Positions 8,137 to 17,373 of a stretch of DNA of 64,000 nt are shown here, piece by piece. Position 1 is the stretch's first letter, and every line of letters begins with the position of its first letter. The translations under genes were made by a program, and so were the position numbers. Under the pieces are notes generated by a model. The model did not search any database and had not been told where the DNA came from. It saw only the letters and a list, made by a program, of their open reading frames with translations. Where the stretch lies: NCBI GenBank assembly GCA_045430305.1, contig JAILXW010000001.1, forward strand, positions 992,001 to 1,056,000. Reading direction: 5' to 3'. This DNA is from Agarilytica sp045430305 (lineage in GTDB: Bacteria; Pseudomonadota; Gammaproteobacteria; Pseudomonadales; Cellvibrionaceae).

Positions 8137-9585
8137 CTAGGCTTTCTGTTCTTTTTGCAGCCCATATTTTTTCATTTTTTCAACTAGGGTCGTTCTGCGA
8201 ATAGAGAGTTGTTCTGCCGCTCGAGCGACGACGCCACCAGAGTTATCGAGCGCCTGCTGAATGAGGCTGAGCTCTAGCCCTGCGATGTACTCTTTCAGGT
8301 CAATGCCATTATCTGGCAGCAGTGCGACGTCGCCTTCGGCAACGACGTTGGGTTGGTTTTGACCACTCTCTTGTTCTGCCAGCTGCTCTTCTTCATTGAC
8401 TTCGACGTGCCGATATTTCATTGGCAAGTCTTGTGCGCCGACCACACCATACGGGTGAGTGATCGCCATGCGTTCAACCAAGTTGGCTAGTTCACGTACA
8501 TTCCCAGGCCATGGGTGACGACACAGAGACAGTATCGCCGCCGAATTGAAACGGACAGAGCCACGTTTTTCATGTTCCATTCGCGACACAAGCTCATTAA
8601 TCAATAGAGGAATGTCTTCTGATCGTTCACGTAATGATGGCATTTCGATAGGGAATACATTGAGGCGATAATACAAATCTTCGCGGAACTTCCCTTCTTC
8701 GATCATTTCTTCAAGGTGGCGGTGCGTTGCTGCAATAATCCTTACGTTAGTAGCAGTGGCTTTGTTGCTACCGACTCGCTCATAGGATTTTTCTTGTAGC
8801 ACACGCAAAATCTTCACCTGCATATGCAGTGGCATATCCCCGATTTCATCCAGGAACAAGGTGCCACCTTCTGCCATCTCGAAACGCCCAGCGCGTGCGG
8901 TTACAGCGCCAGTAAACGCGCCTTTTTCGTGGCCGAATAATTCGCTCTCTAATAACTCGCCGGGAATTGCGCCACAGTTAACGGGTACAAACGGCCCATC
9001 TCGACGCTCAGAATAATAATGAAGGTTGCGAGCAACGACTTCTTTACCAGTGCCAGACTCACCGGCAACCAGCACGGTCACCTCTTTATCAGCTACCTGG
9101 CCCATGACCGTTCTGACATTTTTAATCAGGCGGCTTGTACCCACCAAGCTACGAAATAAATGCGTTGGCCGAGCGCCCCGAGTTTCGCGACCGGTCAATA
9201 GAATTTCGTTATAGCGTTGCGCACGATGGATGGCATCGTTCGCGTCGCTGTACTGTATAGGCCAAGTGAGATTCGCAACTACTCGGTTTTTTAGATCTGC
9301 ATCGAACTCTTCTTCGCTACCCTCGTCTTCAATCACCACGATTGGAGCGTTTGGGCACGTTTCTGCAATCTGTTTCAGCGTCAGGGTCAGACTAATTTGC
9401 TGGGAATCTTTCGCCAAAAGGATTAGGCCAATATCACCAAGCTCTACTTTCGAGTGGTCTAACTGCAGCCACTCTTGCAGCCCATGCCCCATGGTATGTT
9501 CGCCAATAAACTTGAGTACCGTTTGCGAGGTGTGACGACGGCTTGAATCTTCGTCGAGAACTAAAATGACTTTATCGTGGAGCAT
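8137..9585 (-). CDS. fleQ: FleQ, master flagellar regulator (sigma-54 activator, c-di-GMP responsive)
   Basis: This 482-residue protein starts with a divergent receiver-like domain (1-125) that lacks a clear phosphoacceptor site, as in FleQ/FlrA. The AAA+ domain has Walker A GESGTGKE at 175-182 and GAFTGA at 222-227, and the C-terminus is a Fis-type helix-turn-helix (VVARAAEQLSIRRTTLVEKM). The LFRS motif at 143-146 and the SERR residues after Walker A correspond to the c-di-GMP contacts described for Pseudomonas FleQ, so c-di-GMP sensing is likely preserved. FleQ sits at the top of the flagellar cascade and would activate fleSR just downstream. A perfect 10-bp inverted repeat lies in its upstream region. 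Confidence 0.96.
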   Translation of the reverse strand: MLHDKVILVLDEDSSRRHTSQTVLKFIGEHTMGHGLQEWLQLDHSKVELGDIGLILLAKDSQQISLTLTLKQIAETCPNAPIVVIEDEGSEEEFDADLKNRVVANLTWPIQYSDANDAIHRAQRYNEILLTGRETRGARPTHLFRSLVGTSRLIKNVRTVMGQVADKEVTVLVAGESGTGKEVVARNLHYYSERRDGPFVPVNCGAIPGELLESELFGHEKGAFTGAVTARAGRFEMAEGGTLFLDEIGDMPLHMQVKILRVLQEKSYERVGSNKATATNVRIIAATHRHLEEMIEEGKFREDLYYRLNVFPIEMPSLRERSEDIPLLINELVSRMEHEKRGSVRFNSAAILSLCRHPWPGNVRELANLVERMAITHPYGVVGAQDLPMKYRHVEVNEEEQLAEQESGQNQPNVVAEGDVALLPDNGIDLKEYIAGLELSLIQQALDNSGGVVARAAEQLSIRRTTLVEKMKKYGLQKEQKA

Positions 9586-9888
9586 GCAGGCCTTAACTCA
9601 ATTGTGATGCTACTTTTTATACTTGGCGCTGAGTCTAGGTTTTGTGCAAATGTTTCCAACAATGGCAATCAAGCTCGAGATAAAAAATCTAACTTAAAAG
9701 CGACTGCCCGTTTTAAAGTAACCCACTACTTTAAAACCAACGCGCGACCTTAAAACCCACTAGAACAACTCAACAGCGACTAATTCTTGACCCTGCGTCG
9801 CCTTTTTCAGTGTTTAGCTAAGTAATAGTCAATAGTCTGCCAGTAGTCAAATTATCGACGCTATTGCAAGTTGCCTTAATTAGTTGAT
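9586..9888. other. fleQ upstream region
   Basis: This 303-bp gap holds no gene. Apart from the inverted repeat at 9710-9737, I see only AT-rich DNA and no convincing sigma-54 or sigma-28 element. Confidence 0.6.
9710..9737. promoter_or_regulatory. Perfect 10-bp inverted repeat upstream of fleQ
   Basis: GTTTTAAAGT and ACTTTAAAAC are separated by 8 bp and lie about 125 bp upstream of the fleQ start. No T-run follows, so an operator is as likely as a terminator for the fliS-like gene at 9889. Confidence 0.45.
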
Positions 9889-10284
9889 TTAACGCTTTGA
9901 TGCTGGGGCAATACCTTTCCAGGCTGAAGCTATAGGCTCAACTAGAGCTATTACCTCGAGGATGTATTGTTTAGGGTCTGATATACGGGCGCGTAATAGC
10001 TGACGCTGCATGTATTCGTATAGGTTTGCGAGGTTGTATGGAAGTTCAGTATCCACTTCAGTGGACAAACTGGCGTGTAATTCGGTCAGTATATCTACTG
10101 ACTTTTGGATACAGATATGAAGCTGCTCTTGATCTTCGTTTTCAATGCAGATCACACCACGCTGTAATTGAAGTAAAAGCGCATCAAACAGCATTTGAAC
10201 CAACTCATGCGGCGAGGCTGAAGCAACCTTGGATTCCAGCTCGACAGATTTGTATACACCGGGGTTTGCTTTACCGTAGTTCAT
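9889..10284 (-). CDS. fliS: FliS paralogue 3, flagellin export chaperone
   Basis: This 131-residue protein has the FliS pattern: a Tyr-containing N-terminus (NPGVYKSVELESKV), SPHELVQMLFDALLLQLQRG, a helix with INLAN-like LPYNLANLYEYMQRQLLRA, and a final helix ending AWKGIAPASKR. FliS binds the disordered C-terminus of flagellin and stops it from polymerising before export. This copy is separated from the other two by the sugar island and lies directly before fleQ, next to neuA. AAGGAGC precedes the ATG. Why three copies exist is unknown; specialisation for different flagellins is an inference. Confidence 0.88.
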   Translation of the reverse strand: MNYGKANPGVYKSVELESKVASASPHELVQMLFDALLLQLQRGVICIENEDQEQLHICIQKSVDILTELHASLSTEVDTELPYNLANLYEYMQRQLLRARISDPKQYILEVIALVEPIASAWKGIAPASKR

Positions 10285-10413
10285 GAGGTTAGCTCCTTGA
10301 GCTTGCTCGATTTTTACTTAAACGCGCGAAACGTTAACTTAGCGTGCTTGCACCCAGGCGACCAACGCTTTAAGCGAAGATACAACATACCTAACCAAGC
10401 CTGCGCCACTCCA

Positions 10414-11121
10414 TTAAATGGACTTATCTACAAACATAGCACGATGTAAGCAAGCTGCTATATCGAGTTCTTCCCGAGTGTCGATATCGATCGCCTCTAA
10501 CCAGGGCACGTCAAAAACACGATAGTCTGCAGAGTAAAAGCTTTCTGCCTCAATCAATCGCTCAACCGATGAATACCATAAACTACCGGTTGGGTAGTAA
10601 TTTTGAGGAAGGTCTTGTGAACGCTGACTCGAGTACTCTTCAAATAGAAACCGGCCACGTTTTGACTCATCACAGGTCATCGCCCAATATGGGCTGCCAA
10701 ACTTTGGCTCGACGACACTGATGACACTGCTTGGACTGGTGCTTGCAAAACTCACAAACGCACGAATAGTATCAATAGTGCGAATGGGGCAATTCGCCAT
10801 AAGTTGCACAACAGATTCACAACTCGCGTCGGCAGCGTTTTCTCGTAATTTTTTTACAAACCAAGACGTCGATTGGCTTACAGTACTCTGATCATCGGCA
10901 TAGGCATCACGCAAGAATGGAACCTCGGCGCCACACTCACGAGCAATTTTTGCAATTTCTTCATTATCAGTAGAAACGAAAACTTGTTCAAAAGACTGTG
11001 ATTGAAGGGCCGCTTCAATGGTCCACTGAATTAAAGGCTGGCCATTAAAGTCGATGATGTTTTTTTTGGGGATGCGTTTCGAGTTTCCGCGTGCAGGAAT
11101 AATCGCAATCGGCTTTTTCAT
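10414..11121 (-). CDS. neuA: CMP-nonulosonate cytidylyltransferase (NeuA/PseF/LegF family)
   Basis: This 235-residue enzyme begins with the nucleotide-binding motif IIPARGNSKRIPKKNI, typical of cytidylyltransferases that activate sialic-acid-like sugars with CTP. The FVSTDNEEIAKIA stretch also fits the family. It would make the CMP-sugar that the Maf protein transfers to flagellin. The gene starts 9 bp after neuB, so the two are almost certainly co-transcribed. The sequence alone does not tell whether the sugar is legionaminic, pseudaminic or another nonulosonic acid. Confidence 0.88.
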   Translation of the reverse strand: MKKPIAIIPARGNSKRIPKKNIIDFNGQPLIQWTIEAALQSQSFEQVFVSTDNEEIAKIARECGAEVPFLRDAYADDQSTVSQSTSWFVKKLRENAADASCESVVQLMANCPIRTIDTIRAFVSFASTSPSSVISVVEPKFGSPYWAMTCDESKRGRFLFEEYSSQRSQDLPQNYYPTGSLWYSSVERLIEAESFYSADYRVFDVPWLEAIDIDTREELDIAACLHRAMFVDKSI

Positions 11122-11130
11122 TAGAGCGCC

Positions 11131-12180
11131 TTAAACTAAGTTATCCCATTGCAAAAGTGCATCTTCTTGCAGATCTGTTTTTAAGGTTCTTCCAATAACG
11201 AACTCGCTTTCATTAGGCGCTATCGCTGTGCCTGGCCGCTTATAATCCAAATCCGATTCTTGAATGACATCACCCGCCTTCATCGCATGGCTTAACACAA
11301 TGCTGCGACGAAACTTAAGACGTTTTTCTTGTTCTGCCTGAGACACAACACGTTTATGCGCCCCCATAGATTCAGCAATAGCCTTTGAACCAGCGCATAT
11401 CGCTTTCATTTCTTCTGGGTCAGCTGAAATCATGTGATCCCAACCTTCAAGGCCTTTATCGATCGTAAAGTGCTTTTCGATAATGACCGAACCTAGCGCA
11501 ACCGAAGCCAAAGGAATGGCCGCGCCAATACTGTGATCAGACAAGCCTACAGGGTAGTCAAAACTCTGCTTGAGCATGGTCAAGTTATTTAGATGGATAT
11601 CTTCATTCTTAGGAGGGTAAATAGAAATACAATGTAATACCGCGATTTCTTTAATACCAAGACCTTCGAGTAAACGTATCGCCTCGTCTATTTCACTCAA
11701 TTCGGCCATACCGGTAGAGAGTATGACAGGCTTATTTTTTGTGGCTATGTAGCGCAACAACGGCAAATGGTTAATATCCATCGAAGCCACTTTAAAAAAT
11801 GGTACGTCTAGTTCATCCAACATATCCACTTCTGTCAGTGAAAATGGTGTAGAACAAAAATCAATGCCAATCTTATCGCAGTATTGCTTCAACTCTAGGT
11901 GCTGCTCAGTGCGCAAATAGTATTTGTCGACCATCTCTTCGAGTGAACCAAAATGCTTTTTAGGGTCATCGTCATAACTTTGGTTAGCTTCGTATTCTTG
12001 TCGAGATATGAGCGATTTGTTTGTCCAGGATTGAAACTTTGCTGCATGTGCCCCACTTTCTTTAGCGGCATCGATAAGCTTTTTTGCGAGCGCCATATCA
12101 CCGTTATGATTGGAACCAATCTCTGCGATTACATAAGGGCTGCCACCCTCAACGAGTTTTTTAAAATCAAAAATGGCCAT
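11131..12180 (-). CDS. neuB: Nonulosonic acid synthase (NeuB/LegI family)
   Basis: This 349-residue protein begins YVIAEIGSNHNGDMALAK, the NeuB barrel signature, has VILSTGMAELSEIDEAI in the middle, and ends in a SAF (antifreeze-like) domain with RRSIV and GTAIAPNE motifs. Such enzymes condense phosphoenolpyruvate with a 6-carbon N-acetyl sugar to form a 9-carbon acid. The EIGSNHNGD form looks closer to NeuB/LegI than to PseI, but this is a visual judgement. It lies upstream of neuA and downstream of the glycosyltransferase. Confidence 0.9.
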   Translation of the reverse strand: MAIFDFKKLVEGGSPYVIAEIGSNHNGDMALAKKLIDAAKESGAHAAKFQSWTNKSLISRQEYEANQSYDDDPKKHFGSLEEMVDKYYLRTEQHLELKQYCDKIGIDFCSTPFSLTEVDMLDELDVPFFKVASMDINHLPLLRYIATKNKPVILSTGMAELSEIDEAIRLLEGLGIKEIAVLHCISIYPPKNEDIHLNNLTMLKQSFDYPVGLSDHSIGAAIPLASVALGSVIIEKHFTIDKGLEGWDHMISADPEEMKAICAGSKAIAESMGAHKRVVSQAEQEKRLKFRRSIVLSHAMKAGDVIQESDLDYKRPGTAIAPNESEFVIGRTLKTDLQEDALLQWDNLV

Positions 12181-12224
12181 TAAAATTTACCTTTCTCGCT
12201 CTTTGCATATATACATGCAGGTGT

Positions 12225-13091
12225 TCAGATATTTGCCCACCAATAATTCTTGGTGTTTTGCGACAATTTTGAATTTACCGCTACAAGGCCAATATCTTGC
12301 TCGGTATCTATTTTTTCTTTAATTTCTATTAAGCGCTCAGTTTCACCTAAGGCAAATGCATTGTGTTCGTCCGATAATGACAATGCTCGCAAGGCGAGGT
12401 AGTGCTGCAACTTAACATCCACCGCGCGCGTATATTTTTCTATGGAAAGCTCCTTTAGCTCACCTGCTGTATTATCTTCATAAATTCGATAATACACCCG
12501 ACCGGCATCTTTAACACCAAACATGCCTTCTTCCAGCATGACACTTGCCATATACCAATCCAGAGCAATTAATTCTGCAGGAAAAGCAAAACGAAAATTA
12601 AGCTCTCTTAACAATTTGGCGTTAAAGCTAAAATGGGAAAGACCTATACAATTGCTTGCTAACACCTCATCAATCGCTTTAATGTCTTCTGGTAATTCAG
12701 AAAAAAACGGTAGTTCGGGTTGACTCATATAATGCAAACTAGAGTAATAAAACCCAGCCTTTGGCTGCTTATTCCAGGCGTTTACAACCCCTTCCACTCG
12801 GTCTTCTGACATTGTGTCGTCTGGATCGATGTGAATAACAAGGTCATAACCTTCGTCGATTAAGCTATTAAACACCTGCTCGCGTAGAGGAACCAGGCCC
12901 AAACAGCCGTCATTAAAGCGCAATTCCATAGACTCCGGCACGTCGACACAATCTAAACCATCATTGATGACGATAAGATCCATATCTATGTAACTCTGCG
13001 CCTGCATGGAGGCTAAAGTCTCGCGATAGTACGGCTCTGCCACCGGGTAAACGAAAGCAACAAGTGCCACTTTAGGCGTTTCTAATGACAT
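12225..13091 (-). CDS. Family 2-like glycosyltransferase
   Basis: The 288-residue protein starts with a GT-A fold pattern: VALVAFVYPVAEPYYRETL, AQSYIDMDLIVINDG, then a DxD-like motif in VIHIDPDDTMSEDRV. That fits a family 2 glycosyltransferase. It overlaps the upstream dehydratase gene by 10 bp and lies 44 bp before neuB, so it belongs to the same operon. Its donor and acceptor are unknown; a second glycosylation step on flagellin or on a sugar intermediate is possible. The C-terminal 70 residues are not recognised. Confidence 0.7.
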   Translation of the reverse strand: MSLETPKVALVAFVYPVAEPYYRETLASMQAQSYIDMDLIVINDGLDCVDVPESMELRFNDGCLGLVPLREQVFNSLIDEGYDLVIHIDPDDTMSEDRVEGVVNAWNKQPKAGFYYSSLHYMSQPELPFFSELPEDIKAIDEVLASNCIGLSHFSFNAKLLRELNFRFAFPAELIALDWYMASVMLEEGMFGVKDAGRVYYRIYEDNTAGELKELSIEKYTRAVDVKLQHYLALRALSLSDEHNAFALGETERLIEIKEKIDTEQDIGLVAVNSKLSQNTKNYWWANI

Positions 13092-14488
13092 AGAGACTGA
13101 TCATATTCTTTGACAAAGGTACAGAAAAACTCCTTTGGTTCTTTTACATATTCCCCAGAGCCTAGCGCCGCCTCTACTGCAACTAAATCTGCCGACTCCT
13201 GCACATCTTGTTTAGTTAAAAATATCTTTGGGTTTTCAGTACGCAATACGGCATCGGGGTCGTAAAATAATTCTTCATGCAGTTTTTCACCAGGGCGAAA
13301 ACCCGTAATCTTAATACTGATGTCGATGCCTTCTCGCAGTCCAGAAAGTTTTATGAGTTTTTTCGCCAAATCCATAATTTTTACTGGCTCACCCATATCA
13401 AGCACAAACAACTCACCACCCTCACCACGACACCCTGCCTCAATGACCAACTGAGAGGCCTCTGGAATCGTCATAAAATAGCGAGTGGTATCTTCATGGG
13501 TAACTGTTAGGTCGCGCCCCTCTTGAATGAGAGTCTTAAATATGGGCACCACACTACCGTTACTGCCTAAAACATTACCAAAGCGCACACTCATGTATTT
13601 TTTGTCGCTCTGTGCGGCAAAAGCATAGGTTAACAGTTCAGCCAAACGTTTTGATGCCCCCATAATATTGGAGGGGTTTACAGCCTTATCGGTAGAAATC
13701 AGAACAAACGTATCGGCTTTACTCGCTGCCGTTTTTTTAAGTACGTTTAAGGTGCCACGAACATTATTTTTAATGGCTTCGACGGGCGCCTCTTCCATTA
13801 ATGGCACATGTTTGTGTGCTGCCGCATGAAAAACCATATCAATATGTTGAGAAAATGGCATTTCCAGACTTTCTATATCGCGAATATTAGCAATATAGGC
13901 TTTAAAAACGAGTTCGGGGTAATTGCGCTGTAACTCCAACTTTAGGAAGTACAATTCATTCTCATTAATATCTACCCCAATGATTAAATTGGGGGAAAAC
14001 TTTGCTAACTGCCGAACAATTTCACTACCAATTGAGCCTGCAGCACCAGTAACTAATACGGTTTTACCCGATATATTGCTACGTAAAAACTGGTTATCTA
14101 CCGTAAGTGATGGCCGCCCCAAAAGATCCGTCGCATTTACTGCTCGCAACTGGCCAAGCAAACTTTCTTTTAAGTTTGTCTCGAGTACATTGGGAATGAT
14201 ACTGAGTGTTACTCCGGCGTAATCCGATGCATCAATAAAATAATCGAGTACATGCTTCTCTAGGTTAGCAATCGCAACTATCATTTCATCGACTTTATGA
14301 GCGGCAAAAAAATCGTCGAGATCCTCATAACCCCCAAGCACTTCTACCCCGTGAAAATTTTGCCCATGCTTATTCACGTCGGCATCTAGATAGCCGACGA
14401 GCTTATATTTATCTTCACGTTTAAGCACTTCAGAAGCCACGAGCTGACCACCACTTGAGGCACCGATGATTAAAATATTTTTTATCAT
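13082..14488 (-). CDS. Soluble CapD/PglF-like nucleotide-sugar 4,6-dehydratase
   Basis: The 468-residue protein joins two Rossmann parts. The first (1-125) begins NILIIGASSGGQLVASEVL and resembles the CoA-binding-like domain of PglF/CapD proteins. The second carries VLVTGAAGSIGSEIVRQL, FHAAAHKHVPLME and STDKAVNPSNIMGASKR, with Met in place of the usual Tyr in the YxxxK catalytic motif, as in the PglF/WbpM/FlaA1 group. The N-terminal membrane helices of PglF and WbpM are missing. The likely reaction is 4,6-dehydration of UDP- or GDP-GlcNAc, the first step to a 2,4-diamino sugar. It overlaps the aminotransferase by 4 bp. Confidence 0.85.
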   Translation of the reverse strand: MIKNILIIGASSGGQLVASEVLKREDKYKLVGYLDADVNKHGQNFHGVEVLGGYEDLDDFFAAHKVDEMIVAIANLEKHVLDYFIDASDYAGVTLSIIPNVLETNLKESLLGQLRAVNATDLLGRPSLTVDNQFLRSNISGKTVLVTGAAGSIGSEIVRQLAKFSPNLIIGVDINENELYFLKLELQRNYPELVFKAYIANIRDIESLEMPFSQHIDMVFHAAAHKHVPLMEEAPVEAIKNNVRGTLNVLKKTAASKADTFVLISTDKAVNPSNIMGASKRLAELLTYAFAAQSDKKYMSVRFGNVLGSNGSVVPIFKTLIQEGRDLTVTHEDTTRYFMTIPEASQLVIEAGCRGEGGELFVLDMGEPVKIMDLAKKLIKLSGLREGIDISIKITGFRPGEKLHEELFYDPDAVLRTENPKIFLTKQDVQESADLVAVEAALGSGEYVKEPKEFFCTFVKEYDQSLCH

Positions 14489-15642
14489 TGGTTCACCTTA
14501 GTTAATACTGTGCTCAGAGAACAGCAAATATCTTCGACTTCGTCATCGCTTAAATTTGGGTGCACGAGAAACATAAGGCTTGTTTCGCCGAGTTGTTTGG
14601 CATTTTCTAATCGTTGCTTAGGCTTAGATGCAGTATTTTCAAAAGCCCTTTCTAAATACACTTCTGGACATGCACCTTGATCAACGGGAATACCGAGCGC
14701 TTTACACTCGCTTAAAAATTCATCTCGCATTACCGCCTTGTGTTCCCAAAAAGCGTAGCAACGGTAGTAGGCGTGACGCTGCTGCGAAGGCAATTTTAAC
14801 CTACGAATAAAGGGGTATTCTGCTAATACTGCATCGATTTTATGGGCAATTTCGGCACGGCGCGCCACCCAACTTTCAAGTTGGCTTAATTGATACAAGC
14901 CCAAAGCCGCTTGCATTTCTGTCATGCGATAGTTACTGCCGACACTTTCATGCAACCAACGAAACCCTGGGGGGTGCGCTTTGTTATACACAGTATCGAA
15001 ACTTTTTCCATGATCTTTAAACGACCACATTGTGTCGAAATATTCTTTATTGTTGGTAGTGATCATGCCACCTTCACCACCGGTGGTCATAATTTTGTCC
15101 TGACAAAATGACCAGGCACCTACGTCGCCGATACTACCGACACGCTTGCCCTGATACATAGCGCCATGCGCCTGGGCACAATCTTCAATTACTTTGATAC
15201 TGTGCTTTTGAGCGAGCGCCATAATCGGCGCCATATCACAAGGCATTCCCGCTAGGTGCACACAGATTACTGCAGCAGTTTTATTATTGATGAGTGGAGC
15301 GATAGTTTCTGCGCTGATATTTTGTGATTCAATATCGAGGTCGGCAAAAATTGGGATCGCACCAAGTACTGCAACCGCGCTAGCCGTTGCCATAAAAGTG
15401 CGCGCAGGCACAATCACTTCATCGCCAGCTTTTACACCTACGGCCCGCAAGGCCAGCTCTAGTGCCAGTGTTCCATTCGCAACAGCGATACCATGTGCTG
15501 TTCCAACATATTCAGAAAAGGCTTTTTCAAAAGCTTTGCCTTTATCACCCGTCCAATAATTAACGCGATTAGACAGTAAAACCTCACGTACGAGGTCGCC
15601 TTCACAATCGGAAAACTCGGGCCATTTAGAATAGCTTTTCAT
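14485..15642 (-). CDS. DegT/DnrJ/EryC1/StrS family sugar aminotransferase
   Basis: This PLP enzyme of 385 residues adds an amino group to the keto sugar made by the dehydratase next to it (PglE/LegC role). It has the family motifs GIAVANGTLALELALRA, DEVIVPARTFMATA, VIEDCAQAHGA and the Lys that binds PLP in SFCQDKIMTTGGEGG. A longer frame reaches 15699 but would run into the acetyltransferase gene. The ATG at 15642 gives the N-terminus MKSYSKWPEFSDCEGD, which suits the family, and leaves a 7-bp gap after the previous stop codon. Confidence 0.88.
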   Translation of the reverse strand: MKSYSKWPEFSDCEGDLVREVLLSNRVNYWTGDKGKAFEKAFSEYVGTAHGIAVANGTLALELALRAVGVKAGDEVIVPARTFMATASAVAVLGAIPIFADLDIESQNISAETIAPLINNKTAAVICVHLAGMPCDMAPIMALAQKHSIKVIEDCAQAHGAMYQGKRVGSIGDVGAWSFCQDKIMTTGGEGGMITTNNKEYFDTMWSFKDHGKSFDTVYNKAHPPGFRWLHESVGSNYRMTEMQAALGLYQLSQLESWVARRAEIAHKIDAVLAEYPFIRRLKLPSQQRHAYYRCYAFWEHKAVMRDEFLSECKALGIPVDQGACPEVYLERAFENTASKPKQRLENAKQLGETSLMFLVHPNLSDDEVEDICCSLSTVLTKVNQ

Positions 15643-15649
15643 ACTCAAT

Positions 15650-16276
15650 TTACTTAACCTGTGCAGGGTTTCCCACAACGATGAGGTTATCGGCAACATC
15701 TTTCACTACAACGGCACCGGCCCCCACAACACTATTATTGCCAATATTAATTAATTGCTTGGCGCAAGCACCAATACCTAGCCAGGCGCATTCACCCAGT
15801 GCAACACCACCGGCAAGCGCAGCATTAGGGCTGATATGTGCGCACGCCTGTATAACACAGTCGTGCTCAACCACTGCTGCGGTATTCACAATTGCCCCCA
15901 TTCCAACCTTGGCATAAGCATTAATCACTGCATTTGGCATAACGACAACACCTTCTGCAACAGACGCGTAGGAACTAACAACCGCCGCAGGAGAGATGAG
16001 GCTTGCGAGTTCTATATCCAATTCGGAGAATCTTTTATAAAGCTTACGCCGCGCTTGATTGTTGCCAACGGCAATAAATACAGCATCAAAATCATCAACA
16101 CGATCAATCAAAGTCTGCGTGTCGCCAACCAAAGGCCACAGCTCTATGCGAGTGCCAAGCGTTTGGGAACGATCATCAAAAAATTCGACGCGATAGTCCA
16201 GCTGTTCAGCAATATCAGCACAGACTTTGCCGTGACCACTAGCACCAAGTATGGCGAGCCGTCGTTTATTCGTCAT
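15650..16276 (-). CDS. PglD/NeuD-like sugar O/N-acetyltransferase
   Basis: The 208-residue protein has an N-terminal nucleotide-sugar binding fold (RLAILGASGHGKVCADIAE) and a C-terminal left-handed beta helix of hexapeptide repeats (about 90-200), ending GNPAQVK. This is the PglD/NeuD layout, an acetyltransferase acting on the 4-amino group of UDP-sugars. It is the first gene of the sugar island and lies 133 bp after the FliT-like ORF. With the next two genes it forms the three-enzyme set that makes a UDP-2,4-diacetamido-trideoxyhexose. Confidence 0.87.
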   Translation of the reverse strand: MTNKRRLAILGASGHGKVCADIAEQLDYRVEFFDDRSQTLGTRIELWPLVGDTQTLIDRVDDFDAVFIAVGNNQARRKLYKRFSELDIELASLISPAAVVSSYASVAEGVVVMPNAVINAYAKVGMGAIVNTAAVVEHDCVIQACAHISPNAALAGGVALGECAWLGIGACAKQLINIGNNSVVGAGAVVVKDVADNLIVVGNPAQVK

Positions 16277-16409
16277 TTGCCACCCTCAACTGGCTAAGCC
16301 GTTGAAATCTGTCAATTTATCATTGTTTTTACACAGTATAGCAACACTAATGCCACTACAGGCGGTAAGCGCTTATGCGGAGGATATTTGCTTTATTGAG
16401 ATGAGAGAA

Positions 16410-16661
16410 TTATTTAGGCTGCTGAAAGACGAATGCGTCTGGCAAGGCGGAAACGAGCTTGGAATAGGATTTAAGAATTTTTTCCATATCGTAGATTAGG
16501 TCTCGAGCGGAACGACCATCATCGTTGCAGGCCTCGGTTAGAGATGCAGCTAACTCTTTGTCCCAGTGTCGAACGGATTCCCAGTCTCCTTTCTCGTAAG
16601 CTTTATTAAGCTCTTTGTGTGCACGCTTGAGCGCAAAAGAAGAGGAAGGAACCAGTGGCAT
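16410..16661 (-). CDS. Small FliT-like protein downstream of fliS
   Basis: The 83-residue protein (MPLVPSSSFALKRAHKELNK...) is mainly helical. The helix AYEKGDWESVRHWDKELAASL resembles the FliT-type chaperone pattern, and the position after two fliS genes is where pseudomonads carry a similar small ORF. The ATG at 16661 has GGAG 6 bp before it and is preferred over a TTG at 16691. In enterobacteria FliT binds FliD; whether this protein does so is not known. The call rests on context and pattern. Confidence 0.6.
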   Translation of the reverse strand: MPLVPSSSFALKRAHKELNKAYEKGDWESVRHWDKELAASLTEACNDDGRSARDLIYDMEKILKSYSKLVSALPDAFVFQQPK

Positions 16662-16813
16662 AAGAGCTCCGTTGTTAGCGTAAAGAACCAAAGCAAGGGC
16701 TGCTTCACGCTACGCGTTTTCACAGCCACTTCACATAGGTTTACGGCACACAACAAAGAAACTTTAACCGTTATAGCAACATAAAAACGTGTCTGCTTTT
16801 ATGTAAAAACGCT

Positions 16814-17191
16814 TTATTCAGCTGGTTCTAGCTGGACCCAACCGTCTTGCACTTCAGTAAGTAATTTACCGACTTCTGTTGCAACAGCGTATTCTTCGAT
16901 AGTTGAAGCACCTTCGATGCGCGCAACCATATACTCATACAAGCTGTCGAGGTTTACTGCGATTTCACCGCCTTCACGCATATTGAGGCTATTGCGAAGA
17001 CCGTTAATGATTGCTTTAATTTTGCCAAACAAAATAACTTTGTCTTCATCATTTTTTTCAGCGATGGCCTTTTTTACTTGAGCAACGCGCTCTAGCGCTC
17101 CGTCCAGCAAAAGTGAAATTACTTGGTGCGATGTAAGCTCAGCAGATCTTTCTTGCATCACAACTGCGGCGTTAGTCTGTGCAACTGCCAT
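16814..17191 (-). CDS. fliS: FliS paralogue 2 (FleP-like)
   Basis: This is a 125-residue FliS-family protein. The core SHQVISLLLDGALERVAQVKKAI and GEIAVNLDSLYEYMVARI are recognisable, but the N-terminal Tyr-containing segment is replaced by an Ala/Thr-rich one (MAVAQTNAAVVMQERSAEL), so it is the most divergent of the three copies. In Pseudomonas a second fliS-like gene (fleP/fliS') follows fliS in the same way. AGGAG precedes the start. A copy of the flagellar palindrome lies about 50 bp upstream, and the preceding fliS ends in a terminator, so this gene may have its own promoter. Confidence 0.82.
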   Translation of the reverse strand: MAVAQTNAAVVMQERSAELTSHQVISLLLDGALERVAQVKKAIAEKNDEDKVILFGKIKAIINGLRNSLNMREGGEIAVNLDSLYEYMVARIEGASTIEEYAVATEVGKLLTEVQDGWVQLEPAE

Positions 17192-17240
17192 TGTGTACTC
17201 TCCTATTTGATGTCGTAAAACTATTAATTTGGTTAGAACA

Positions 17241-17258
17241 GCGGCAAAAAACTGCCAC
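17241..17258. promoter_or_regulatory. Flagellar palindrome upstream of fliS2
   Basis: GCGGCAA-AAAA-CTGCCAC matches the GCGGCAA-N4-TTGCCGC form with two mismatches on the right. On the minus strand the same bases could also be read as a weak sigma-28 element (TAAAAAGT-N11-GCCGCTGT). No sigma-54 element is seen between it and the gene. Confidence 0.45.
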
Positions 17259-17373
17259 TTTTTAGTTACGTAGGAGTAAATGCGAAGATAGTGCCAGTTT
17301 TTAGGTTGTGTGCGTTTGTGTCACCCATAAAAACATTGCCTGAGGCGAGACCAGCCCCCGCATGAATATAAAA

